From Ficedula albicollis (Eukaryota > Chordata > Aves > Passeriformes > Muscicapidae), in contig NC_021681.1 in assembly GCF_000247815.1 (NCBI RefSeq), positions 9,674,567-9,738,566 on the forward strand: 64,000 nt of DNA, in the 5' to 3' direction. Under the pieces are notes generated by a model. The model did no database searches and was not told the origin of the DNA. It saw only the letters and a program-made list of their open reading frames with translations. The translations under genes and the position numbers were made by a program. Shown piece by piece: positions 35,685 to 49,466 of the stretch. Within the stretch, counting starts at the first letter, position 1. Each line of letters begins with the position of its first letter.

Positions 35685-36936
35685 GTATGTTATCTTAATT
35701 CTGAGAGGTTTTATACTTCTTAAGGTTTGGTGTCTTGTTTTGGGGAGAACCAGGCAGTGATATCTAGCTCCGATTTAAGCAAGGAAAGAAGACTTAAACT
35801 TTACAGAGATGATCAAAGTAAAATCCAGAAGCCATGCTGAGATTAGAAGGAGTAACTCAGAAGAGGGAATGAAGATACATCAACGCTATGAATTAAAGAG
35901 TCTCAACGTACATTGAAGGAATGAGGAAAAAGCTAGAAAATATATCAGCATCAACACTGAAACTTTTTGGGGCTTATTTTAGAAAAATTGCAGCTCAGTT
36001 TGTTACTTGCCTGGTATCTGCCTGAGCTCTCTGCAAGCTGAGACAGCATTTTACTTTCCCCACATGACCACATTAGTAAACATGACAGAAGGCACAAGAT
36101 AGACAAACTAACCATTACCCTCCCAAATTCAGGACAGCTCTCACTTATTTTATGATTTGTATGAACATAATGTAGCAAAGGGGAAAGGCCTCCCAAGAGT
36201 AGACTTGACCATTATCTTACACCAAATGAAGTGAATCTATCAATAATTTATTTGAGAATGTATCTTTGATAGGCAAGAATTTTAGATACAAGTTGGCTTC
36301 TCAAATTCATATCTAGGTAGAAAAATAAAAAGACTTGTAGAATAACCAAGTGCTGGGGGAGGCTGGTGCCTGGGGCTGGCAGGCTGAGGGAGCTGTGGTA
36401 CAGACATGGAAATCCAAGGTTCACGGAGCCGGGAAGCAGAGACCAGGAGCTTTCCAGCACAGTTTTCCAACATAGCAGTGTAGGTAGAGAAGTAAGAAGC
36501 AGACTTTCTACTTTGAATACACAGCTGGGAGGGTTTGTCTTTGTGTTCATGTCCCCTTGGCCTGGGACAGGGGTAGTGCACACCAGGTGTGTGAACAAGG
36601 ACAGGAGAGAACCCCTTGGGATCGCTTGGGTCTGTGCCAGAGGCAGCTTGGGTGAAAATGCACTTTAGCAACTGTTCTAAATGGACACTTTGGCTAATCC
36701 AACAGGATTAGGAAAAGCTTTATTTACCCCAGAGCTGGGGAGGCAAAGCAGGGTGCTGCTGAGGTTTGCCCCCATCCCACTGAGGGCAGGTGGGCTCAGC
36801 TCTGGGCTGAGGGGGAGTTGTGCCCAGCACACCCCGTTCAGCCAGTCCATCCCACATCCTTTGCCCCACATCCTGCATCCACAGGGCAAGCAAAGGCTTC
36901 AGTGGGGCCACCCTGCCCGCTCCTGGCCTGCCCCAG

Positions 36937-37019
36937 AGGGAGGAAAGGAGAGAAGGAGAGGAGAGGAGAGGAGAGGAGAGAAGGAGAGAAGGAGAGAAGG
37001 AGAGGAGAGAAGGAGGAGG
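36937..37019 (+). repeat. Purine microsatellite (GGAGA/GAAGGAGA)n
   Basis: About 80 bases of almost pure A and G with interleaved GGAGA, GAGAA and AAGGAGAG units. The homopurine strand could form triplex or slipped structures. It separates a GC-rich stretch from AT-rich intron. Confidence 0.85.
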
Positions 37020-40000
37020 CTTGCTCCAGCCTCAGCTGTTAAATCCCCACTCCTCCACACAACAATTTAGATAGTATTTTATTCAACACTCAGTATTTAG
37101 ATGCTAACTGAAATGCAACCAAAATGCATACATTGTACTGTGAAAAAAAATTCTAGCATTAAAACTATGTGAGACCTTCAGGGCGGCTATTATTTAATTT
37201 TATACTCCAGATGAAAAATCCCTATTCTAATTGTTCCATTTTAAAACAAAATCATGATGGAAGATAAGTGCCGAAAGAAGCTGAGACATATTTTAGCTGC
37301 TTTTCACATGCATGAGTAGAGCAATACCTTGCAGTTTAAGTGCAGTAAAAGCTCATTGTAACAAATACACAAAACTTTAAAGGAATGATTTGGAATTGAA
37401 TTTTGACAAGTACTGAGTACTCTTCAGCAGCATAGCTACATATTTGTCTCATGCCTAAGTTCACTCTGTATTGGGTCAGTTAAATATCATGAGCCCAGCT
37501 TGTAATGTTGTGAATACAAAACATATTATAGTCTTTGTATGCCTTGTAAGCATTGTGGTCACCCTGTAATTAATGAATGCAGGGAATGTAAATTGTTACC
37601 ATTATGGCTATAATTATTTTTGAAGGCACCTAGACAAAGTACTTCCCCAATGAATTGACATTATCATGCTTTAGTTGGCAAATGTGCATCTGAAAGTGAA
37701 TACTCTGTGAGCATAAACAAAGCATCTGTGCTCTTCTATTATTCTCAGCTTAAAGTTGCCGTTTTTTCCCAGCAGTAGTGTACAAGAGTTCAAAGAGTCA
37801 GCAAACACCCTGCAGTTGTGGGGCACAGCAGAAGAGCTGGGTTCCTGATTCTGCAGTTAATAAATTCTGCTGCTAAGAAATGAGCAGTTACAAATCAAGA
37901 TTCACTGTTCCCTATATTCCCATTTTTTTTTTAGCTTCTATTGTATGAAAGAAATACAGTCATTGCATCTAGATGGAGAACTCTCTGGACAGAAGTAATC
38001 CTTCATCCAGTTTGATTACTAGGAAAATGGTAATAAAAAATTAATTGTGCTAGCAAGAGAATTTGTGTGTTACACAGCACTGACCCATGTCAGCACTCAG
38101 TACTGTCAATCTGTGCTACATGCACTCCTTGATGAATCTCAACCTAGAACTAGCATCAGACTAGTGATTCTGCTATTTTGGCTCTTATCATGCACAAGGA
38201 TTTGCAAAGAAAGAATCAGTTTCTGCCATCCTTGCCCTCTGGACCAAAAGGAAAAACGATCCCCGTGGGCTGCTGGTTAAAGATCTCAGGGGACATGCAC
38301 TCTCAGATTTCTATTCAAAGGGAATATCTAACTACTGTACTAATTGCCACTCTTATAATTTTCTCTGTCCCTCTTTTCTCCTCTAATTTTCTGAAGTTCT
38401 GAAAGTCTGTTGTGTATTTTGGACATAAAATGGCAAAACATATAAAACAATTCATGGGACAGTGGCAATCCTTTTCCTCCCCCTGTGTGTACATGCCAAG
38501 TGTTCTTCTTGAGCCACTGCAATGCCTATGAGATGTCTGTCTCCATGATCCTGGAGCCAAGGTTATGGTTGCTCCTTTTTGATACTTGATCTTTTTCTTC
38601 ATCCAAAATATATGTCCACAGTGTGGGAACAGTCCCATGCCACTCGCTCTGTAATCAGAGCCCCATGGGGCTTTGGTCTGGACTTTCTATATGCTATTTA
38701 TTACTTTGGATGGTAGCTTCTATTTTTGCCTGAGAAGATATTCACTTAAAGGAACTTAATTACTCCTTATGTTTAGCCATCGCAAATAATAAGGCTTGGG
38801 ATTGTCACTGGATCCAAAAGCTGCTTAATGTTGGCCACTAGGATCTACCACAATACTGATTGAGGTTGGGGTCCAAGAGTCGCAGTTATTTGTTGGTGGA
38901 CAATATGCATGGAACAAAGGCTGTTCCTGCCCCAAGAATTCATAAGTTCAGTGTAATAGATGAGAGAGAAAGTAAGAGGTTGCAGATGGGAGTAGATTGG
39001 TAAGGGTATGACTCTCAGGAATTGCTTAAGTTTTGGTTTCTGTGAAATTAGAAAGTACAAAAACTATTTGGGGTGCAATCTACTGTATCTGTGACAGTGA
39101 TTTTGCATAGTTTTATGTGTCACTGATACAATGAAATGCATTTGAATGTCTAAAAGAGGAAAAGGTATATTTTTCTCGGAACACTTTACAAATTGTCTCT
39201 CTCAAATGGCCCTGTCATGGAGAAATCTTTAGTGTCTGTGTAGGCAAAGAAAAAGGAATGTAGGCATAGACTGAATCTTGTGATTGCTGGTTTTGCAAAT
39301 GGCTGGGAGAAAGGGTCCTACTTGGACCTCTGGGTCCTACTTGGGAGGATGGACAGGCATGGGAGAACCCACAACGGGGTACAGAGAGCAGCCTGTGGTA
39401 CAGGCACTTCACTGAGGGGACAAGGGCCAATTTTACCTTGAGATGATGTCTGGATTTGACCAGTGTGTGTGCCTGAGTGTATTTAGAAACCTGAATCCAG
39501 GGCCATAGGATTTTACTTTCTTGTTCAGACTGAATGTTCATAAGAGTCAAGGATCAGTCACCCTGACTGCCGCCACCTTGAAAGAAGTGCCGGGGCATGA
39601 GGCATGAACTGTGTCCTGCAGTGTCACACAGCCCTCTGGGATCTTTGCACTGCTAAGAATCTGTAGGATTTTTGATTTATGTGATTTGTGCCTTTCTAAA
39701 GTGCAGCAGAACCCTGTGCCCACGAGAGGGAGTGGTTGGATTACTTTCCATAGCTCCGAGTTTTTACTGCAAAGACAAATCTCTTGCACACATGTAGGCA
39801 AAATTCTGTTGTCGACAGTCCAGGCAAATATGCTGTCAACATTTTGGATGAGAGCAACAAGAATGTTAATGCTTTGAGGAAGGCTCCACATTGCACTGTG
39901 TTGAGTTGCAGCTTGAATCTGGTCTTACATAATCAGTGTATGGGTCCAGAGCAGTGCAAATGATTTCTAAATATAAAAACTGCGAATAGAGAATGCTTAT

Positions 40001-40550
40001 TGAGAGATTAAAAATTTTTTTCAAAAGTCAAAAGAAAATGCAAACCTTAAAGTAGATGGAATTGTCACATCCCTCATCCCTCACCCCCAAGGCACATCTG
40101 ACTGATTGGCATGAGAAGCAAAGGTGGCAAAGCTGTCGTTTTCTGGTAGATAAAACTGCTATTGCTGTCCCAACATCTTTTCTTCATCCTTCAGCTGGGT
40201 TGGTCATGCAGCAGAAGCAGGCCAGTGCATTGCTTTGCCAGGACTCTGGTTCAAGTATGGCCCCACACTGCAGCCTCTGTCCCACAGCATGGGGACAGCA
40301 GGCACAGTGGATCTGAGCATGCACTGCTGTCACGGTACGTGCCAAGGCACAACATGGCTTTGGTGACTCTTCCTCTCCATATGGGTCATAGCACGGGGTT
40401 CAGGCACAAAAGAAATGTGTCAGGGGGAGGCAGTAATGGATGAAAGCAGATCAGCTGTAGAAAAAGCAATGCTGCAGCAAGAGGGTGCCAGATGTGGGAA
40501 CAGAGCACCACCTAGTCTGTTATTCTGCCTTGCCCTCGAGTGTTGGTGTG

Positions 40551-40624
40551 GCTGCCACTATTTCAGGTGGGATGGAACAGGGGGGGGGCTGCCACTATTT
40601 CAGGTGGGATGGAACAGAGGAGAT
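40551..40624. repeat. 37-bp tandem duplication with a G run at the junction
   Basis: GCTGCCACTATTTCAGGTGG starts at 40551 and 40588. The first copy ends in an uninterrupted run of about nine G that forms the junction, where the second reads CAGAGGAG. Confidence 0.9.
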
Positions 40625-41048
40625 GAAGGAGTATTCCATTCCTTTACCCTGGTATCTTATTCTTGCATGAACTTAAGCTTGTCAGCAGAGAACAGAAAGA
40701 GGTGAGCTCTGTGACAGAAATTGTTGAAACCTTTCAAATGCAATGATATTTTGACAAAGGATGAAATAACACGGAATTTATGAGGTTTTCACTTTCATGC
40801 TCAACATTTTTTTACTGTTCTTACCTAGTTGTTTCTCAGATTGGGAGTTACAGCTTCTTGAACAGGCACAGGACAGACATGAGAAGATCTCACCGTGTGG
40901 TCAGAGGTTTCAGGGGAGTGCTATGTTGTGCCTGGTTTTCATACAGTTGGGATGGTGTGTTTCAACACCTCAAAAAACAGTGAGCTCAACAGAGAGATTT
41001 ATGGGGAAAGATGCTGCAGCCAATGCAGCACAATGAATGTGGTTGTTC

Positions 41049-41120
41049 CCTGGAATTTGAGGTACCCTCCAGAGCCCCTGGAACTTGAAGTACTCTCCAG
41101 AACACCTGGAAGTTGATGAC
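41049..41120. repeat. 28-bp-period imperfect repeat, ~2.5 copies
   Basis: CCTGGAATTTGAGGTACCCT, CCTGGAACTTGAAGTACTCT and CCTGGAAGTTGATG start at 41049, 41077 and 41105. Their divergence shows it is older than the near-identical duplications elsewhere in the window. Confidence 0.8.
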
Positions 41121-44100
41121 AACTGTGTGTGTCTGGAGCCTGAGTGCTTGAATGTGGGGCAACAGCCAAGCATGGCCTCTGTACCCTGACCTTTCTTTTG
41201 AGATTCAGACTTGAGCATGTGTGTACAGAATGGGTTCCACAGGAGCTAGTAACTAATATTTCCAGTAAAACACTTATGGGGGTCAATGACAGAGAGAGAT
41301 ACAGCCTTGAAAGTCTTACACCACCATTGATCAGCTGTGCCTGAGCTGTGATTCTTGCAGCTCGCTGAATCACTGAGACCACTGTGTGTACTTCCTGCTA
41401 AAGAAACTGAAAATTATCTGGAAGTTCTTCATGTCATTTTTAGCTGCTCTTACAGGACTGTACATGGTTCTACTAAAAATAGGTAACAACTAATGCTAAA
41501 CAAATATATAATATCATTTGTTATATAATAATTTCAGTCCAAACATCAATAAGTTGCCTATAAAATAATTTAATTTGATAGCATTGGTAGCATTCCTTCC
41601 TCTTCAGGGAATCTCTCTTTAAGGCATATGTAATAAATTTACCACTTCTAAAACTTGTAAATTCACTTCAAAACTTGTTCTGTGACTTTTGTATGTAAAC
41701 AATTAGTTTTGCCACAGTCCCAGAACAATAGCACTTGCTAAGTTTATTTCTAATGATCTTGCAACCACTCTTGAAGACATTGTGCCTTGGTTAAAAATTT
41801 ATTTTAAAAAACCCAGAAGCATGCAATTTCCTTTTTCCCCACCCCCTTTTCTGTGTGTATTTATGTTTAACTCAGGGCAAGAATTTTATAATATTCTTAA
41901 AGGAAAAGATAGAAATTAAAAAAAATGGCATGAATTAATGAAAGCATGGGTTTATATATAGGCATTGTCTGTAAATGAACCAAACATTCTGTATCCTAGG
42001 TAGAACAACCTTATTTGTCTGCTCATACACATTTCAGTTTCCTCCATGCACTCCCACTTGTCCTCCTTTTTTGAGCTGAGGGTATTGTACCCTGTTTCTG
42101 ATGGAGCTGTGTGTGCCTGATGCATAAAACACGACACAGAGCAGCCAGGTTGTCCCCTGTCTGCGTTGAGTCACAACCATCCAGGCTTTGTTCTCATGGC
42201 TCTCACCACCCCACCAGACTCCCGGTGTTTGTGTAGCCTTATACAGTATATTGCACTGACTGTACCTGTATAGTATCTCGTCTGTATACTGTATGCACAT
42301 AAATATGTATTTTCACTCATGTATGTATGTATAGGACGTTTCTCTATCTCTGTATATGTACGTGTGTTTGTTCATAGTCTTTCACTAGAAATGTGTGGCT
42401 ATTCATATACATTATGTGTATGTCAATTAAAAAAAAAAAGTATGAATGCCAGCACCCACTTTTGATAACCTAATTTTATTCTCATTTTGTCTTGTTAAAA
42501 CAATGAAAATAAAAACGTCATGTATTTTAAATGATAACTTTAAAAGATTATTCTTTTTACTAATTTTTAAGGTTTCCAGTTTTTCAGATCCAAAATGGTA
42601 AATATATTGGTGTTTCTCCTGACAGTTTTCTGTAGGTAAAAACTTTGGAAACAGCTCAGTTTGTGTAGTTTTGGCTGTCGGTATCTTATGCAGATCAAGC
42701 GCTCCAAGGTTTAGAAATGCCTTAAACCAGCTGGACTCTTGTGCTACAGATCCCAGCTCTATTCACATGAGGGATTTGCTGTCAATCTAGGGGTGACTCA
42801 CATCCATAACATCTTACATGAATAGATACTGGATATAGAAGGGCCTTAGGCTGGAAAGAAAGTTCCTCCAGTGCAGGTGAGCGTTAGGAATGGATAAAAA
42901 TACCCAACTTTATAAGTGAATTTTACAGGACCATTGCAGACTATTTGTCAAACCTCTTACCCTTTGCAGTAACATATAATTGCCAATTGATTAAGCATTT
43001 ATTAAAACAGCTAACAATCATTTATTAGCCCATTGTAAAATGAATCACCACACAGCTTTCTGGCCTTGAGGCAGCAGAACAGTGGCTTATCTTAAATAGC
43101 AAAATATTTCGGTTAGTCAGGAGTATGATGGATACACTTTTTCCAGTAGAGCATGTCTTTAGGTTATCCATTGAACTGAAGCTTAAATGATAATCATCTG
43201 TGTTTCTCTATGAGACCTATGAGTGTTACATTTTCTCCCTTCACGGTTAATTTTATCATTGTACTAGCTTGTCCAGCTGGACCAATCTCAGTGTGCATGC
43301 AGTAAGTTACTGCAGCAGCGTGGCAGCAGCTACTCAGAAACACCTCAGGAAACAGGTCTTAATGCAGGAAATACTGAGAACCTTGTAGGGATACGCTGTA
43401 AGGAAGACCCTCCACCCCAACTAAAATCGCATAATAGAAAATCCTTTTCATTCTTAACTTAAAGTCACAGGATTAAATTCTGACCTCGCACACATCAACA
43501 GCAAATTCTCATTTTATTCCTAAGCTGTAACTAGAATGTCCAAGGAATGTTTTTCCTCAATAAAACATAGACTGGAGAAAGGACATATTCCACTAATTGA
43601 GATAGGAGTTTATGGGCCAGTGGCCTTTACAAGTCAGTGGCAGTTAGTGGACTCTAGGATTCGCTTGGCCCTTCTCTTTTTTTGCAGTCTAGAAGAGCCC
43701 ATTTGCTGTCTGGTGTTTCTGATCACGGTTGTATAATTCACAATAGAAGAGAATAAAAATGAGAAGAGACAATAGCAATATGCATTTTTAAAATTAACAT
43801 TGGTCAGATCATGGTTCTTGGCACCAAACTTTAAAATACAATCAGAGAAAAGCAGCGCTTTTTTACTGTTTGAGTTTGTTTGCTTATGTTACAGGTGATA
43901 CGTGTCTATAGGTTAGCAAGAAGCTCAATGTTTTCTTTGTCCTGCATTGTCGTTACCCATTCCTTTTAAGCTGGATATTCAAATTTCCTTCCTGCTCTGG
44001 AGATGTGAATTTGAGCACAACCCATGCTGTTGGCATAGGCTAAGCTGAGTTTGCCAAGTCACTCCATGGTTGAGGAGGCTGCTGCTCCTGGTTTAGTGTG

Positions 44101-47100
44101 TTAGTGCTGCTTCACACACTGTCAGCAGCAGCATCCCTTCAGAGATTCCTTTTAAACAGAAAACAGAAGCAAGGCACAGGGAATCTCTGAACTCAATGAA
44201 TCCCATTTTATAAAGCACACGGATGCCAGGCTGAGTCACTTGCTGTATCTCAACCATCCTGTGTGCCAGGAAATCATGTCTATATTAGATTTGGGCACTG
44301 TATAGTTTAGCTGTTCCTGATATAAATCAAATTGCATGATGTTGCTATGAGGTAACGTCAGACGTGGTGTCTCATACTGAGGCAGGCTCTTACATCTTTG
44401 TATTCTTCAGAAACTCTCAGGATAGTTTATAACTTAAACAACTGCTGTTTAACTGCACTTCAAATTGGAGTTAGAAATAAATGATTCATGGAGATACCTG
44501 TCTTTTAATAATGTTTTTGCGTATTTTTAAGAGGAAGTTGTGATCACCTACAAGAGTATGATCATCTCTGAATATTCGGTGCTGGTTTTAAGTCATGTTC
44601 TCCTGAACATTTTTCCCTCCATAAAATCCATACAGTATGTGAGAAATGGCATTTACTCTAAGAAAATAATCTTTGCCTCAGCTTCACTATTAAAAATAGA
44701 GAAATGTAAGAATATATTTCAAAATTTCTTGTAATTAAAGCAACTTTAAAGTAAAGCATATTTCAGTGCTTACATAATTTTTCCTCCATACATTATTTTG
44801 CTAATTTTATACTTCTTTAATTTTAAATTTCTTTTTTTACCGTTTTCTTGAACATGCTGGAGAAATAGACTTAGGAGCTTTGCTGGTAAACTGGTATGGT
44901 GAAGTTCTTCATCTATTGCAGCAATAAAAGTTAGTTAAATCTTGGGCTCAAGTACTGACTTCAATAGAAAAAGTGCTGAAGATCATGTGCTTTTTCATGG
45001 TTTTGAAACAATGATGAGGTCCAATAAAATGGGGAAACTAATGGAAATTGTCGCGTCCCCATGTGTCATGTTTTTGTAACTTTAGGGCACGTTTCAATGT
45101 CCTCTTTCTTGCAGTTCTTAGTGCTTCCAAAGTTATGGTCGGTTTCTATTTACTTTCATTCTTCCATTCTCAATTTTTGGGCCCTTCTTGGTCCAAGCAG
45201 TATCCAGAGCATGCACCCTGGGAGCTGCCTTCAACTCCCTTGTACAGGAGAGCTTTAGCAAACCGCAGGGACTCTGGATCCAGAGGAGGAAAGGGCCTTG
45301 TCTACAGCAGCTCACAGTGCTCCACATCACTCTCAGTGCAGAGAGGGGGGCTGCCCTGTGAGATTTAGAATCTGGCAGTTTTTCAGAGCTGCCATGACTC
45401 AGAGTAACTCTAACTGCAGGTGGGGTGTACTGTGGGCACAGCTACCCAGACATGGGCAGGGGCAGCTGCAGTGGCCTTTGAAGTCACAGCTCAAACCACC
45501 CTGCTGTGTGAAATCTGGTTCACGAGCACTTGTGGCACAGAGCAGCACCATCCAGCAAGGGGAGATTCTGGAGAGAATGGGTTAGAAACCCCCTAAAGAA
45601 ATCTGGGACATGAGAATGTTACCCTGCAGCTGCAGCACTGCAAAATGCAGTACACAGATCTCTGTATCACTGAACTCTAGCAAAGTGTCTGTCCTTTGTC
45701 CTGTGATTGACCTAATACAATATTGTATTTTCCTTTCTGTTTTACAGTGAATGACAGAAAGTATAATGGTGGGTTGCTTGAGCTCTGCATTTATTCCTTG
45801 GCAAAGGCATAGATGAAGTTTTGATTTTTAATGAGTGATCTCAATAGGAATGCACTTTGTGATGATCCACTGAGATGCATGATTTTCCACAGCATCCCCA
45901 ATATCAGTTAATTTACAGGCTCTTCTTTTGAAAGCATTTACAGAGTGTGATCAAGCAGTACATTTTGGGCAGTTGTTTGGTGTTAAAAAAAAAGCTTTGA
46001 TGAAAGGAATATGTTTTCAAATAAGATAACAAGGCAGGGTCAGAAAGATCTATAGCTAGACAGACTACCAGTATGAAAATGGAAAGCAGAACAATGAATT
46101 TGTCACCTAAATTTTGCTTTATTAGTAGCCTCAGCATTAATATGAGGGCTAGTGGAAAACTGGAGGCATAGGAGTATTCTGAATAAAGTAACTGTGACAT
46201 TTAGTAATTGAAAGCAATGAATCATGAAACTGGAGGTCTGGAACCAGAGGTGCTGAAAGTTTACTAATCGTCTGCTAATTTAATTTTAGGATAAGTATTA
46301 ATTGCTCATAATCTTGAATCTTTGGGAGTTCCTGGAGTTCCAAATAATCCTGTCAGTCATTTTGAAGTGGTGGATTAGTCAGGCCATAGAGCACAACACA
46401 ATGTAGTCAAGTCTTTTAGTGACTTCTAGGTTTGAAAATACGTGTCCAGAGTTTTTTCACAGTACTCTATCATGTAATTACATTGAGTGATAGTGTAGTT
46501 TGTCCAGGACTCTAGTTTTACAGTTCTTACAGGGACTCTTGTTTTCATTTTATTTCTAGTAGTATAATTTGAAATAAAACATATTTCCAGTTTAGACATT
46601 CAGAATAATGTAAATCAAAACCTTAAACACAGCAATTCAAATGTTATAAGAGCCCTAAAATGTGTTGCATATGCTGTTTCATAGGTTGAAATAGCAGGTG
46701 TCAGTGAATGCTTTTAATGTGAAATATGTACAGGGTAAGATTACAAAATGTTCACTTCTACACGTTTTCTTGAAATAAAAACTAGTGCGATGTTGTGATG
46801 CAACCACATAAATGCACAGGATCATTCTAATGTGGCTGCTGGCGCCAGAGGAAGGCTTCTAGAAAACACTTGAGGCACTCCTAAGGAGGAATTTGCAGTT
46901 CTGCTGTCCACTGTCCCCAGGGAGCCTTCCCAGGCACTCCGAACTGCATGGAGAGTGTCTGCTTTCACAGCTCACCTTGCACATCCTGCGTGTTCCTGAA
47001 CAGACTGTTGCTTTTAATCACCTCTGTATTAACAATCAACTGTTGTTTTGAATTTGACAGTAACAGGAGAATGGGTTAGCAGTACCAAGCTGTACAAACA

Positions 47101-49334
47101 ACTAACTATTCTGGGCCAAATTATGCTGTCTTCAGTGGCAATATTCCTCCCGAATACCTCTGTCAGAGAGAGGGGAATGACTGCAAGTTCCATCCTGCCT
47201 TACTGACTTTTGCAGCCATTGGAAGTAACATTCAACAGCAGGGCAAGGGTTATGCTCACAGTTAACAAAAGAAATCTTGCCCAACATAATTTTCCAAGTG
47301 CTTTTCTGCAGTTTTTAAAATCATTTTTATTGAGGTTTTTTTTACTGTTTGTTTAAGCAAACTGTAGTCAAATTATTGGACCCATGGGGTCAGATGGTAA
47401 ATTCCAAATTCTGTTGGCTTCAAATGGGTGAGGATCTCTCTGCTCAGATTTTCTGAAACCTGATTCTGGCTGAATTCCTTCCTGCCTTGGACAACTCCCC
47501 TTTTGTGAACATGTGCTAAGAGGACCTCCACATCAAGACAAGTATCAGATAGCGAAGTCACTGTTGCTGCGTGACATAGCCCTCCAGAGCTTGCCCCCAG
47601 GGCACAGGAATGCCTTCTAGGAGCGGGATTTCACGCCTTCCCTGTGGAAATACCTTACCTGGCCAGGGGGCTGGGAGCCATCTGCACCAGAGAAAGTGCC
47701 ATCAAGAGTCAGTGGGAGACAGAGGTTGGAAACTCCTGTCTGAGAACAGGCATGAGGGAGGGAGTGCCTTTTCCTCCCAGAGGATGGTAAGTGGCTTTCA
47801 GAAAGCCTTTCTTCTTCACTTGCTGCAGCCTGCCAAAACAAACCAGCATGCTTGGCTCTGCTGAATGATGTGTAGCACTGCACACAGATTGCACTGTTAG
47901 AGACCCCTTTGCTTACAGATCCAGGAGACAGTTCTAATAATCTGCTCCTGCTGCCTTTTTTTATTTCATTGTATTTTGTGTTAGTTTAAGATCATTTTGT
48001 TATACCCTCACTTCAGCTGTTGGGCTTTTATTTTATCTGTGTTATGCAGTTCGACAAAGAAAAGGGTATTTTCATATGGCAGCCGTGATGTGTGATATTG
48101 TTTTCCCCATTCTTCAAGAGTCATCCCCTCTCCTCATCCAGCATGAGAGGGAGATGTTCACGAGGGCCAGAAGCAAACAGCAACTTCCTCAGCCCCATAA
48201 CTTGTGGAATTTCAGCACAATAAGTAGGAACCTACCCTATTAGGAAAAAATTTTGGAAACACAACTTTGGGGTTCTCCTATCACCCAGAGTTTCTGACTT
48301 CACGTCAAACAAACCAACAGCATTAAAACAAGGCAAGCAAAGAATTTAACAGCCAAGATGTCATGAGGAGAAACAGCTGAAGGGATATGGTGTTGTTTGA
48401 AACCCTCACGTAAACCATAGTGGAAGATATTTTTTTAGGTCATTAAAAATATGAACTTAACACCACAAAAGAACACCCTGCTCACAGATGTGTTGAGAGC
48501 ATGAAGTATCATGTGGTCACTTCAAATGTTAGAAAGGGTTCCTCAAAAATGAATGAAAATTGTCAACATTTTCAAACTGAGTGACTACTAATAGAGCTGT
48601 GTACAATAGTTCAGTTATTTCTTCTCCCGTGTAGCATTTTTAGCAGCACATATTTTCACGGGCACTCATGTGAAAAATTGTAGTGCACCTTCAATGACAG
48701 GATTCCTGAAACACCCCTTAGCACTGGGAATTAGCATGGCTTTGTCCTCATACCACACTTCACCGCAGTGGCCTGACACTGGAGGAGCAGAATTGCTCCT
48801 GGCACTTGCTCTCCTCTTGTCTCCTGCCTGCCCAGTGTTCAGGGTTAAGGTTACCTAGGCTTGGTTTGAGACAAGGGGATATATGAGGGACTTCTGTAGC
48901 ACAGGTTTTTTACTAAGAAGAGAGCATTATCCATCCATGTATTTTTGTAGCTATTTATGTAACTCATGAATAAGTAAAATTTTTCTCAGCTAACAAAAGG
49001 AGTCCCAGGCCTGGTATTGAGATGTTTCTCTCTATATTTCTAGTTCTGCTCATTGATTTTTCTTTTCACAGCCATCATGTTTTTCATTTGGAAAGTCTAT
49101 GCTACATGGGATCATTTGGTTTGTATGTAACTTACAGGTACCACAATGTCTTTTTTCAGTGTCATTCATGTTTTCAGTCCTGCTTGGGGCCTTTCCTGGT
49201 GCACTTTGCCTGGTATTCCTTATGGCAATAGTCCAGTTCATGAAGGGCCCAAGAGTCTGACCTCACAGTGTGATATTCATCCACAAAAACATACAAGATG
49301 TTTTCTACACCTGGTGAACGCAGCTAGCCTGTAT

Positions 49335-49466
49335 GTAAAGTTGTATCCATCAGTAGCTGCTTAATTTTATAATATTGGATAATATTTTATTCTTTTTCAG
49401 GTAAAGTTGTATCCATCAGTAGCTGCTTAATTGTATAATATTGAATAATATTTTATTCTTTTTCTA
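49335..49466. repeat. 66-bp tandem duplication creating an AG|GT junction
   Basis: GTAAAGTTGTATCCATCAGT starts at 49335 and 49401. The copies differ by a few substitutions (TTAATTTTAT versus TTAATTGTAT, TTGGAT versus TTGAAT). The junction joins TTCTTTTTCAG to GTAAAG, so the duplication generated a back-to-back 3'/5' splice-like site. Confidence 0.9.
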
